DNA from: Ditylenchus dipsaci
Taxonomy: Eukaryota; Nematoda; Chromadorea; Rhabditida; Anguinidae
Length of the DNA: 64,000 bases
Direction of reading: 5' to 3'
NCBI GenBank assembly: GCA_004194705.1
Contig: SADC01001288.1
Coordinates: 682,001 to 746,000, forward strand
The notes below the pieces were generated by a model that was not told the origin of the DNA, ran no database searches, and saw only the letters and a program-made list of their open reading frames with translations. Position numbers and translations under genes: made by a program. Below are positions 53,731 to 63,946 of this stretch, in pieces; the stretch's first letter is position 1; the number at the start of each line of letters is the position of its first letter.

Positions 53731-53869
53731 TTTGAAAATTTTTTTTTTCGCGATTTTCGTTTTTTGCACAATATTTGTATTTAACCGCGTAAGCTGGTAA
53801 ATGTAGTCACCGTTAATCATGTTTGTTTTTTCCACTCCTTTTGAATTTTTTTGCCAAAAAAATTTGTGA

Positions 53870-54260
53870 TAAAGTCGAGTCTTGATACAAGATTACTTCC
53901 TCAAGATTGAAATTGGGTCCGACCTTTTTCGGGGGTTTTTTACGCCTAATGCCGAACCTAATTTGTAGGCCTTGTTCAAATCGCATGGATTATGATTTAG
54001 CTCAGCTTTCTAAAAATCACCACAGTTTCGACCCCAGACTTGCACGTTTCAAGTGGCGGTCTTACATTTAAAGGTACAGGTCTTATTGGCCAAACTTAGA
54101 AATGACCAGCAAAATCAAAATCCTTGACATTTTTGGACAAGACTGACGAATCTTGTTCGGCAAAAGAAGCCAAAAAGTGACATGAAAAAATTTCGGACCC
54201 TATTTCCAGAAAATTGCCGAATTGCAAAGCAATGAATCCTTGATTGCTCAGACATAGACA
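53870..54260. mobile_element. Degenerate pogo-like element
   Basis: GTCGAGTCTTGATACAAGAT and AATCCTTGATTGCTCAGAC are worn ends. GGGTCCGACCTTTTT and its opposed TTTCGGACCCTATTT are the family's sub-terminal blocks. Confidence 0.5.
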
Positions 54261-54977
54261 CTTTTTTTACAATCTATTTTCAGATCACGGTCATTTTTTG
54301 TGCAAAACTTCACAGCCCATATCCCCAACCTAGTAATTATTTGCTATGAAGAATCTGCTGTATTTCAAATTTGTTCTCCATCCTCACTGATGGACTAATT
54401 TCAGGTGGATTTTGCTTTGAATTTTCAGTACCTTGTCGAATTTTTATTTTCAAGTGTGAATTGTCCACTTCCTGATTACCAAAATTTCACTCAACTCTTT
54501 TCCTTTAACTACTGAATGAGTCATTCGATCGACAGAGAAAAGCTGAGTAAGCACTTGTTAATCTCAAGACCAGAGTCCAGACTTACCCTCACACACACAA
54601 ATCCAGTCCACTGCCTCACTGACCATTAGCACAGCTAAGCAAAAGTCTACAAAAAATACTCTGTGATAAACTAATATAATGACTCAAAAGATTGGCTGAA
54701 AATCTCTGGGTGTGTTCGTTTTTTTTGAGAGAGAGAGCGTTCTTTTGCAGTGTTTTTTGGCTACTAATCAAAGTTTTGCAAATGGAACTAATGCTGTGAA
54801 TAATGCCAACCCTTCTGGAAGTCAACTATTTTTAAAATTCTTCAATATTTAAAATCATATTTAAAATTTTACTTCATCGGTAAACAGCCATTTAATCGAG
54901 AGAAGAAAAAATTGAAAACAATAATTGACCTCCAGGCTGGGGCAACAGCGTTAGTTCCTCACACCTTTATTACAGGA

Positions 54978-55200
54978 GAGGGTGGCTAAATTTAACCTGA
55001 CCCCACCACTCAGGTAAACCTGACCCCCACCAGTCAATTCAGCTTGGGGACCAAGGCGAAATTTTTTTAATTATTTTTTTTTTAAATCTCAAAAACAATT
55101 AAAAAAATAGTTTAAAAAATTTCGCCTTGGTCCCCAATATGAATTGGCTGGTGGGGGTCAGGTTTACCTGAGTGGTGGGGGTCAGGTTAAACTGCTCCGG
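54978..55200. mobile_element. Palindromic MITE inserted into a tRNA-like sequence
   Basis: Arms GTTAAACTGACCCC-like: AACCTGACCCCACCACTCAGG at the left opposes CCTGAGTGGTGGGGGTCAGG at the right, with GACCAAGGCGAAATTTTTTT inside. GGAGAGGG flanks both sides as an 8-bp duplication. Taking it out restores a tRNA-like unit ending GAGTTCGACTCTCACTGTC. Confidence 0.75.
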
Positions 55201-55907
55201 AGAGGGTGATGTTCTCGAGTTCGACTCTCACTGTCTGCTTTTTTAAAGTAAGGGGGTATAATTCTGTCAGCGTGCAATTGAGCCGAGCCGTATGACAGCA
55301 CAGTTTGTATTTATTTTTCTTTCACACTTTGTTTATAATTGACGAAGTGGCGTCCCACACTGTCTCGTCCGACCTTTTCGAACTGTCCAGATAATTTGTA
55401 TTAAACTGTGAATTTACAAGCATAGGCTTCATATTTTTTTATGGCGTGTAATGAGGCTTACAATGTCATTTATAGGTTTTCATCCAAATTTTCTGCAACC
55501 CAAAAAATGTCGCATGACGCAACAGATGTTTCTTGAAAATTTTTATGAGTCTCATCATAATTTAAGGATCTCTAAATCATTTTGCCTCTGCCATGTCCTA
55601 CAACTTTTTCGACCCAAATTTAGAGGCATAGTTATCGTAAGGGTTGTCGGCCGGCCGAAATTTTCGCCGGCCGAGCCAAAAACCAAAAATGTCGGCCAGC
55701 AGTTCACAGTCCCTGAAAAATGGGTTTCTTTCTAAAAAAGATGATTTTAAAAAATTACAACTTTTAAACTTTAGCCCTGTTTTCGACTTTTTTAAAATAA
55801 TTTATCAAAAGAAAAAGTTTTAGGCTAAAAGTCTGAAAGATTTAGAATGACCAGCGAATTTCAAACGTTATTTTTGACCTTCCTCTCTACCTCACTCTCT
55901 GTAAGCT

Positions 55908-57094
55908 ACCGTATAACCTCTATTAATCCCCCACCCTCTATTAAACCCCCACCCTCTAATAATCCCCCTACCCCGAGAGGGGTCGAATAATAATCCCCCA
56001 CCCTCTAATAATCCCCCCTCCGATTTTCGAGGTGACCTTGCTGGTTTTTTTTTAACATTTCACTAGTTAATTTCCATGTTAAAACTTAATGATTTTTTTT
56101 CACAAACGAGGCCTTGATCCAATAAAATTCAGCTTTCATTTCAAACACTATCGAACAGCTTATTTTCATTGATATTTTGATAAAAATCTAGTTTTCGTCA
56201 ACATTCTAGGGGCTTATTTTTTTAATGTCCTGCCAATCTTGACTTAGTTTTTTCTCTAATCTTGCAAAAAATGTCAAGGCCATTCAATTGGCCCACTTGG
56301 TTTAAAGCCCGCTATTTGTATATCCTCTGATCCATTGTCGGATTTGTTGAAGGCACAAAGCAAATAATTGCGTTGATACTTAAAGAGAAATATCAAAACT
56401 AACCACTAAACAGTTTGACAATCACTTCCTCAGAGAATTCCTGTCGGGCTCAATCCACCCATTCCAAGACGATCTCAAGTGCTGGCGGATCGCAGCCGCA
56501 TAAATCGCAACCGTAAATTCGACTACGGAAATGAACACTGGGTAATGTACCGAAATGGTATAAAAACGAATTATTTATTATTTGTGTTCTAAGCATTTGC
56601 ATCGCTAGGGTCGAGAAACCTGTTCAACTTCTGCGATTGATAGATCACTAATAGTATGTACGGAATATTGAAACTGGCGTTGCGTAGAGTGGAGAGACTC
56701 GGCGACGAGAAGGAATGGTGGGAAGACTTTCGCGCCACTAGGGCTTATGGTCTGGCTTTGTTGGAGAGCAGTTGTACAGCTGAAGTCGACTTTTGAACGC
56801 AAAGTAGCTTTCTGGATATACAAAATCATGTGAAGAAAAAAGTAAGCGAAAGGTGAGATGAAAATTAAGACGTGAAATACACGTAAGACAAAAATATAGG
56901 CGGAATTTTTAATTCCATAAATTAGAATTACAATTTAAAAAAAACGTTTTTAAAAAATTGCGGCGCCTTCGGCGCTGAAAAGGTTGAAGTATAATCCCCC
57001 TCCCTCTATTAATCCCCCACCCTCTAATAATCCCCACCCTCCGAGGAGGGTTGATTAATAACCCCCTGGGGGATTAAAAGAGGTTATACGGTAT
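55908..57094 (+). mobile_element. 1.2-kb CCGTAT-type element enclosing coding sequence
   Basis: TACCGTATAACCTCTATTAA at the left and TTAAAAGAGGTTATACGGTA at the right form matching terminal repeats. Tandem CCACCCTCTAATAATCCCC units follow both ends. Unlike the short copies elsewhere it has a unique interior containing the exons listed at 56271-56796. Confidence 0.7.
56271..56796 (+). CDS. Unrecognised small protein inside a transposon-like frame
   Basis: Two exons are well supported. 56434-56541, after CTTCCTCAG, begins RIPVGLNPPIPRRSQVLADR and ends RNRKFDYGNEHW before GTAATG. 56644-56796 reads ITNSMYGILKLALRRVERLG then DEKEWWEDFRATRAYG and stops at TGA. Phases match. A possible first exon at 56271 starts MSRPFNWPTWFKARYL, but joining it in frame needs one extra T in a TTT run, the kind of loss seen elsewhere here. 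Total about 102 residues, basic, no signal peptide. Not identified; it could be a mitochondrial-type small protein or a transposon gene. Confidence 0.42.
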
Positions 57095-57339
57095 ATACTA
57101 TACGAAAGCACACTGTGGAAAAGCACACAGTTTTGTATTTTGACCAGTTTTGTCCCAGTTCTAAAATTTTTCTCAAATAAACTATAGCTTGTTAGAAAGC
57201 TCACGAGATGGCGTTTCTAATAAGCATTCAATCTGGTAATAATGTCGTGAAAAATTAGGTTAGCCGGTGCTTTGAAAGTTGATTTTAGTATCTTTTGGTC
57301 CAAATTTCGAATCGCTTTTTTCCCCACTTCTATTTAGAG

Positions 57340-57999
57340 TCATGAAAAATCTGTTTGTCCAGATTTGTTCAGAATCAAATTCTGGTCCAGAAAAAACACT
57401 TGTTTACGTCTTCGAAATGTTAAGGAGCAAAACGAGTTATTAAGGGTTTGAGCTTGTGGAACTAGAGACATTTCAAGTTGAGGAGTGCGAAAAAGTGGGA
57501 TCTGATGACCATTCAAACGGTCATTGCTCGGCTTTTGTAATATCATTTTTAAAGTAGTCGGATCAGTTCTAGTATACACCCCTCACTCAAGTCTGGTATA
57601 CACCCTTCAGTCAAATTAGCTTGGGGGACCAAGGCAAATTTTTTTTAAATTTTTTATTTTAAAAAAATTTGCCTTAGTCCCCCATAAGCTAATTTGACTG
57701 AAGGGTGTATACTAGACTTGAGTGAAGGGTGTATACTAGACCTTAGCCAAGTAGTCTTGCCGTTTTGAGTTTCCCACAGTTCACACTACAAGATAGAAAA
57801 GATGAATAAAAGAAAAAAAATTTATTTTCCGTCGTGGCCAACTTAACTCGAGAAGTGGTTCATTCTTACAGATTGTGTGTTTTGAAATTGCGATACTCTG
57901 CACCTCAACTCTAAATGAGAGTCCTCCAGGTTTTTTTACAAAAATTTGGCCTGAACTGGTCCCATGACAATTTTCGGTCACTTTTTTGGCACAAAACAT
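57340..57999 (-). other. Two coding-like frames separated by a palindromic MITE
   Basis: Minus-strand frames read MFCAKKVTENCHGTSSG then KKPGGLSFRVEVQSIAIS (57999 to about 57784) and LQKPSNDRLNGHQIPLFRTP then FRRRKQVFFLDQNLILNKSG (about 57546 to 57340, stop). Composition looks coding. The interval holds the MITE at 57570-57745. No family recognised and no confident splice sites. Confidence 0.22.
57565..57748. mobile_element. Palindromic MITE, GGTGTATACTAGA type
   Basis: TAGTATACACCCCTCACTCA and TGAGTGAAGGGTGTATACTA are outer arms. TTGGGGGACCAAGGCAAATT and its complement meet in an A/T loop. It has the same inner block as the 54978 element. Confidence 0.85.
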
Positions 58000-58079
58000 G
58001 ATGCATTCTTTATAGCTTTTCAATAAAAAGATGCAACAATCAAAAAGAAAACAAACATAAACAAAAAACTAGTTGATTA

Positions 58080-58880
58080 TTTACTTAAGCAAAAAAGCTT
58101 AGCTAGCTCATGAACCCACCCTGCCCTTTGCACCCAAGCTTGACTCCACAATAAAGCACACCAAAAACCAGTAGAAATAGGTCTTAGGACTCGGATTCAG
58201 ATTAGCAAGCAAATCCGATGGGTTCCATTGATCAATAGCCGGTTTTGCTGGAGAAATAAGTCAGGAAAAAGTAGGCACAGGCGAAATTGGCCAGCAATAG
58301 TAGTGAAAGTAGGAAAAAGTAAGCAGATCAGACTAAGACACAGTTCAATGTGTGGCTCTCCAGCTAGCTGGAAATCCCCCCTACCCAGTTTGCTAATATA
58401 AACATGCACACTTGATAGATACATGCACACATTAATCCAGTCTACCTGAGTGGCGGATGCTTTGATTGGTGTGTTTGCTCCCGCTTTTCAATGTTACTCT
58501 TGTAATTTTTGTGGTTAAAGTGCTCGTTAACTTGATTTGAAAGAGAAAATTTTGATTAGAGACTTGGTGAGAATAGATTTGAACAGATTTTTAATAAGTA
58601 TCGCAAGAGTGTTAAAGGAAATCGAAAATGTTTTCTGAGAAATTCATGCTAAAGATTTGCTTAAAAACCTTGAATTCAACAACTAACAAAATTGGCGGAC
58701 CAAATTTGTGAAACCCAGCTGTTGATTTATTAGTTGAATATAATGCAAGATTAGTTGTCTACAACGCGGTGGGCACAATGGAGGTGTGAAATCGAAGTGT
58801 GAAGTCTTCAACTACCCAGAGTTCGCGATTTGACTCAAAATAGTGGGCTTAAAGGGGGGGGGAAAGCTACTTAGGTTTGA
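58080..58880. other. Region without a supported gene
   Basis: Mixed sequence with an AATAAAGC at 58151 and several short ORFs. No inverted repeat, tandem array or splice-consistent exon stands out. Confidence 0.4.
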
Positions 58881-58887
58881 AAAAGTG

Positions 58888-59178
58888 GCTTCCATGGCGC
58901 AGTGCGTAAGCGTTTGCGTTTTTGGCTCCAAATGGTGTTTTTTTGTGTTGCAGGTTCAATCCCACGTAGCGGCACACTATTTTTTTGGCTTGTTTGATCA
59001 TTTCTCGGGGTAATTTGGGTCGCTGTCAAAAAGTATTATTACCTCTAAACTGGCCAAACAAGCCAAAAAATATAGTGTGCCACTACGTGGGAGTGAACCT
59101 GCAACACCAAAACAACACCATTTGGGCAAAAAACGCGAGGACTTACGCACTGCGCCATGCAAGCCACTTTTTCAAGCC
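58888..59178. repeat. Palindrome of two opposed tRNA-like units
   Basis: On the plus strand CATGGCGCAGTGCGTAAGCG (A box) and CAGGTTCAATCCCACG (B box) lie in 58900-58970. The same unit returns inverted at 59085-59165. Spacing of the two boxes is tRNA-like but the arms do not form a full cloverleaf. A head-to-head tRNA-derived SINE or tRNA pseudogene pair. Confidence 0.7.
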
Positions 59179-59212
59179 TAAGTGGTTTTTAACACCCGTA
59201 TCCAATGACTGA

Positions 59213-59576
59213 GAGGAAATTCCATGTTTTTTAACGCGGGAAGGGCTGTAAACTTTATTATGTTCATAATTTTTTTTCTTTTGGTCACATTTTGTAGCTA
59301 AGATTCAGGGCTACCCAATAAAATTTTTCCAGCCACAAATCTCTGAAAAAATTCTGATAAAAATGCGTTCCTCTCACTCTGCCTTTCAGTAATTAGAGTG
59401 AATGGCAGAGTGAGAGGAAACGCATTTCTATCAAAGTTTTTCCAAAAATTTGTGGCTGGAAAATTTTTATTGGGTAGCCCTGAATCTTAGCTACAAAATG
59501 TGACCAAAAGAAAAAAAATTTATGAACAAAATAAAGTTACAGCTCCTCCCGTGTTAAAAAACATGGAATTTCCTCT
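59213..59576. repeat. 360-bp palindrome
   Basis: GAGGAAATTCCATGTTTTTT and AAAAAACATGGAATTTCCTC are the outermost arms. Inner parts share TTTTGTAGCTAAGATTCAGG, a block also found in the palindromes at 470 and 35480, and close on a GGCAGAGTGAGAGGAA hairpin near 59395. Confidence 0.9.
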
Positions 59577-60164
59577 AAGTCATTGGACACTAGGCTTTAC
59601 GTATGGCTCTGAAATTTTTCTAAACCTTACAAAAATTGTCTCTTATGAGTATTTCTTTCTTGTTACAAGGTTGCTATTCACAATTCCAAAAATTTTAGTT
59701 TGCAGCACTGACTCATTCCAACCAGTTTACCGTCTTTTTTGTAAATTACTGTTAGCAAGAAAAAGCAAGCCAGTTGGCTCTAGATCTGACTGCAACAATA
59801 ATTTTTGCATCAAGAACTAGGAAGAGAATATATAAGCTGCTTAGTAATCACCCACTCAGCAAGCCTTTCTCCACCTCCTACTTCCTTTGTTTCTGCTGTC
59901 TAGGTAGTTGACCCATGGTGGTGGATCATGAAAACGGAAGTTGTAAAAGCACCTTTTCATTTCACTTCAACATAGCTAGGACGTAATTCTCGGAAGGGGA
60001 ATAGCTTGTTTGCTTGTATGATGTGCCCATAGCATTTTTTTTATTTAGTTTGGTAAAAGTTGGCCCGAAGCTCAGTTCAGAATTAGATAAAAAAAATTGG
60101 GGTCTAAATAGAAAACGCGTTACGCCCCATTATTTAATTTTTTTATTAATAAATAGTCAGAGGC

Positions 60165-60890
60165 GTAGCCAGAAATATCTGATGGTGAGGGGGGGGGGGG
60201 GTAGACAACGACCATTTTCGGCCATTGACATCGACTGCTACTTCACTTCACATACAGGGACTTGGCGCAGGGGGATCAGCCATTCCTCTAACTCTCAAGC
60301 CCCTTCGGGGGCGCAGGGGCTTGGTTGCTTGGGGTTGAGATGCGCACACCCACATACCTTAGACACAAATCACTCGAAAGTGACTCTGGATGCATATAAC
60401 ATGTATGCATACCAGAGTTTGTTTATGCGGTAGGCTCCAGTCAACAAAACTATGTTCAACATCTTCTTTTTGTTTAAAATTGGTCCCGTTTTTTGGTTCA
60501 TTTCCACCCAAATACAGACCTAAATCCCTTTAAAAATGGTCAAAATGGGTGATATTGGGTGGTCCCAAAACTCAGTTTTTTATTGACCAGAACTTAAAAA
60601 TGATGCCTTTTTTGAACTCCTGAGGCCATTTTAGGTCGATATAGGGTGTTTGGGAACATTTAAAAAAAAGTTGATTTGAGGGGGGGGGGGTATATCCAAG
60701 TAGCGCCAAAGTTTTTTATAAAATCATTTTTAATCAGCGTGTTTGACCACTCAATTGATAAAGGAAAATCTCACAAAACAGTGTGAAAACATCTGAGATA
60801 GGAAAACAACATATGTGAAAAAAACGTATGTGAAGTGAAGTAGCAGTCGATGTCAAAAGTAGCCGTAGAAGTACCCCCCCCTTTAATTTG
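60165..60890. mobile_element. ~720-bp non-autonomous element with CAGAGGCGTAGCCAG end
   Basis: CAGAGGCGTAGCCAGAAATA plus a G-run at the left faces a C-run after GTAGCCGTAGAAGTA at the right. GACATCGACTGCTACTTCAC at 60227 is repeated inverted at 60832-60852. The terminal sequence is of a kind often seen in hAT-like elements, but no target duplication was confirmed. Confidence 0.6.
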
Positions 60891-61038
60891 AGAAGGTTAA
60901 ATTGAACCTGAAACCAACTCCTCGGCTAAAAGGCTAAACCAACCTGTGTTTGCTGATGTATGCCTCATTCAGTCTTCCTCAAGCACCAGTATAACCAAAC
61001 TATCAAAATATATGCTGAAATTCAAAAATTGAATTTTT

Positions 61039-61230
61039 TTATAAGACGCATTGACACTGTGGGTGCTGGACGACCTGCAAGTCCTTTTTTCTAGCAGCTG
61101 GCTTCCCCCTGTTATTGTTGCTTAACACCTCCACTCTTATCAAAGGTGTTGGTTGGTAATTGGGAGGAGTAGGAGAAGGAGGCAAATGACCAAGCGAGCC
61201 ACAACCGAAAGTCACTTTTTTGATGGCCAT
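61039..61230 (-). CDS. Possible 63-residue protein
   Basis: An uncrossed minus-strand frame from ATG at 61228-61230 to TAA at 61039 reads MAIKKVTFGCGSLGHLPPSP, then PLIRVEVLSNNNRGKPAARK, and ends CQCVL. Codon use is less AT-skewed than in the surrounding noncoding sequence. No signal peptide, membrane segment or family seen. It could be an exon of a larger gene or chance. Confidence 0.3.
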   Translation of the reverse strand: MAIKKVTFGCGSLGHLPPSPTPPNYQPTPLIRVEVLSNNNRGKPAARKKDLQVVQHPQCQCVL

Positions 61231-61692
61231 CCTTTAGCATTATTGCGGCTAGACTAGCTGGTTGGATTAAGGTGCTAGAAATAGAGATAGCTGCACAAAT
61301 GTGGTGATCAATTAAGACCTATTTTTGCTGCTGCAACAGGAGCACAGAAAAGACTTGGAAGTGCCGATCAGCAGCTTGCAGAGCAAAAGTGCAAGTAGAT
61401 ATAATTTTTATATTTTTTCGTTTGATATAGATATTTTTGGTGTGCGATGGTTTATTTGATGGGATTTTAGATTTGCGTATTTTTTTGCTTTTGAAACTTT
61501 TTTGTCCTACGGCGATACTTGTACGGTTGGGGTCGTCAACAGGGCAAGAACCCGAATATTTATAAAGCTAGAGCTGGGACGATTCGTTCTGGTCTTGAAT
61601 CAGCTAAAAAATCTGGCCGAACCAGCCAGTGCAGACATCTGACTACAAAAAAAGAAAAGTGTACCTACTGCGAAAACACGAATATTTAAGAT

Positions 61693-61950
61693 ACCGTATT
61701 TTCTTTCCTTTTCCGGGGAGTTACACCCCGGGGAGTTATTGTACAACCCTTGAAAAAATCGAAAAAAAATATTTCGATTTTAAGATTTTGGGTGCCTAAC
61801 CAAAATCTGAAAAGTGGATCTACTAAGGTCGTGGTGATTAAGAAAACGCGAAAATAAATTTGCAAAATTTTTTTTTCAAGCCGAGATATGGGGTCGATAT
61901 GGTGGGGGAGTCATTAGAGAGGGGGGAACTAATAGAGAAAATACGGTAAT
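61693..61950. mobile_element. CCGTAT-family MITE
   Basis: TACCGTATTTTCTTTCC and AATAGAGAAAATACGGTA are the ends, TA-flanked. CAACCCTTGAAAAAATCG matches the 10823 copy. A small CCGGGGAGTTACACCCCGGG palindrome follows the left end. Confidence 0.8.
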
Positions 61951-61974
61951 CAGTGTTAACGTTACCGAAATCTA

Positions 61975-62320
61975 GAGTTTGCGATTTTGGTTACGTGAAC
62001 ACCTATGTTCCTAACTCTAACTCGAGGGTGTTCATGTAACTCGAGTTAGAGTTCGAGGTTGATTTGGAAGGTGCTCGTGCAAATAACTTGGATTCCCTTG
62101 TAGTAAACCCCCAAAAACTAAATTTTAGTGGCTTTAGACGTCTTTGGGGTGAGATTCTGAGCTATCTAAGCTATATACATAAACATTTTCAAGCTCGACC
62201 TCTAGCTCGATGTACGCAAGCACCATCGAGTTAGAGTTCGGTTTTTTGAGTACATGGACACCTCTTACCCGAACTCTACTCTAACTCTAACTCGAACTCT
62301 AACAACGTGAACAAGCCATA
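61975..62320. repeat. Inverted CTAACTCGA/TCGAGTTAG repeats
   Basis: Many ACTCTAACTCGAACTCTAAC units at 62010-62060 and 62230-62305 in opposite orientations. TTACGTGAACACC at the left pairs with GGTGTTCATG-type blocks on the other side. Noncoding. Confidence 0.6.
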
Positions 62321-62321
62321 A

Positions 62322-62595
62322 GGTGTTTTTGTTCAGGCGACATACTGCTAAATTTTTTAGCCCCGAAAGTTGATCTAATGACTTCTGGGTGTGCTGCCAT
62401 AATCTGAAAAGAGAAGTCAGCATGTCTCGTGGTAAGAATAAACATCGATTTAAATGTTTTTTCTGGAATAATCCACAGCTCCGCATAGCAGAGAATATTA
62501 GTAAATCAGGGTTCTCAGATGTGCTTATTTTTCGAATGACCGCCTTCAAAACCAGGCTTTCGTTTATTTGCGAAAATTCATTCAATATACTAAAT
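62322..62595 (-). other. Coding-like islands, unrecognised
   Basis: After CTTCTCTTTTCAG the minus strand reads IMAAHPEVIRSTFGAKKFSS then MSPEQKHLMACSRC and a stop. Upstream, in another frame, it reads FSQINESLVLKAVIRKIST. Both have protein-like composition, but I could not join them in phase. Confidence 0.3.
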
Positions 62596-62659
62596 TGACT
62601 TCTGTGACCTGTTTAACAAGATGGTGGTAAAAAAAATAGCCACATTATCTTAAATAAAT

Positions 62660-62876
62660 TAAAATTGGCGCTGTTAGCAAATAACCCCTCACTTACCCCT
62701 CCCCACCTCTCCAAAGAATCCGACATTTTAAAAATCGCTGTAACTATTCTTTGGAACAACATGTTTAGGCTTAGCCCTTGGGCTCGGGGGCAGGCCAGCG
62801 TATGGTAGTTGTGACTAATAATTGTATTACGTACTTTTTCTTGGGTCTGGCACATATATTCAGGTACTTTTTACTT
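62660..62876 (-). repeat. Family C copy, reduced
   Basis: GGCGCTGTTAGCAAATAACCCC, GCTGTAACTATTC and AACAACATGTTTAGGCTTAG repeat the order of the 3562 copy. Its matching end TTCGCTACTAGGGTGGA is displaced to 63139 by the MITE at 62877. Confidence 0.7.
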
Positions 62877-63114
62877 AAAGGGTCGTTGCCGTCAACGATA
62901 ACGGTTTTCCCCCGCCGATTCAAAAAAATGTCCAATCATTAAATTTTCGCACTGTTTTTTCAACTTGGTTTCTAACAAAATCATATTTAAAATTAAATTC
63001 TAGGCCTCCTTTTGTCAGAAAGCAGTCTGAAAAATCCGTACAGGAGTTCATTGATAAGGAAACGAATTTCGAATTGGCGGGGACAATCCAGAACGCGTGG
63101 TCATGGCCCTTTAA
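62877..63114. mobile_element. TTAAAGGG-ended MITE, 235 bp
   Basis: AAAGGGTCGTTGCCGTCAACG and GGTCATGGCCCTTTAA are opposed ends. TTTTTCAACTTGGTTTCTAACA and its complement lie inside. It is inserted in the family C copy and belongs to the same group as 17335-17577. Confidence 0.75.
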
Positions 63115-63228
63115 GTTTTAAAAGGAACAATTGCGGAGCATTCGCTACTAGGGTGGATAATTTCGAGGGCGTCTATTTGGAAATTAAGCACATCCGAGAG
63201 CCAAGCCATAAATCTTAAAAATACAATA

Positions 63229-63511
63229 CAGTCGAACCTCGCTATAGTGGCACCCCCAAAAGTTCGTTCCCGCCTAGGATCCGACACTTTTTTTAACCCA
63301 ATATTCGAAATATTATATTGATTCTGTTATGACAGTCTGGTCCCAAATATCGTTATAAAAACGATCGGCAAAAACGGAATCCTCACGATATTTGCGACCA
63401 GACTGTCATAACAGAATCGATAAAATATTTCGAAAATTGGGTTAAAAAAAGTGTCGGACCCTAGGTGGGGACGAAATTTTGGAGGTGCCACTATAGCGAG
63501 GTTCGACTGTA
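63229..63511. mobile_element. Pogo/Tigger-like MITE, 280 bp
   Basis: CAGTCGAACCTCGCTATAGTG and CACTATAGCGAGGTTCGACTG are perfect ends within TA. CAAAAGTTCGTTCCCGCC and GTCCGACA or GATCCGACA follow, and the two arms pair along nearly their whole length. Confidence 0.92.
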
Positions 63512-63633
63512 CTGTCTGATTCTGGGCCCTAGCTACGGTACACCCTACAGTAAGATCATTCAGTTTTCAAAGAAAAATAACTAATGGTTTTATTTATCAT
63601 TTATAACTCACGTTGTTTTTGTATGTAAAAAAA

Positions 63634-63946
63634 TTAAGGGAACACTTTGAAATTTTCAAAACAATAGTAGGAACATGTGGTATCAGATTTTTTTTGAACA
63701 TCTGGAACGATGTCGTACTCGCCATTCTCACCTTGAAATAATTTCATAAATTTAAATTTTTCAGGACTACTATAATTTGCCATATTTGTGATTATCTATA
63801 CAACGAGAGTGGAAAAGTGAAATTTCGACATTATTTTTATCAGTGGTTGTGAGTGAGGCCTGGGTGTCAACATATTTGTCGGGTGCAGATTTCTTTGTTC
63901 TAAATGTGTGGAATCTGGGCCATTCTCGGCAGCCAATATTCGCCTG
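63634..63946 (-). CDS. C-terminal exon of an unrecognised gene, partial at right edge
   Basis: After TGTTGTGTTCAG the minus strand reads ANIGCREWPRFHTFRTKKSA, PDKYVDTQASLTTTDKNNVE, then HSRCIDNHKYG. It continues one frame over with YSSPEKFKFMKLFQGENGEY, DIVPDVQKKSDTTCSYYC and FENFKVFP before TAA. The frame change sits at an AAA about 63788 and is explained by one extra A. About 104 codons, five cysteines, no recognised domain; possibly extracellular. An AATAAA lies about 35 bp past the stop. The 5' part is beyond the window. Confidence 0.5.

Noticed and set aside
59500..59820. 106-residue plus-strand ORF
   Set aside because: Begins inside the arm of a palindrome and shows no domain or splice support.
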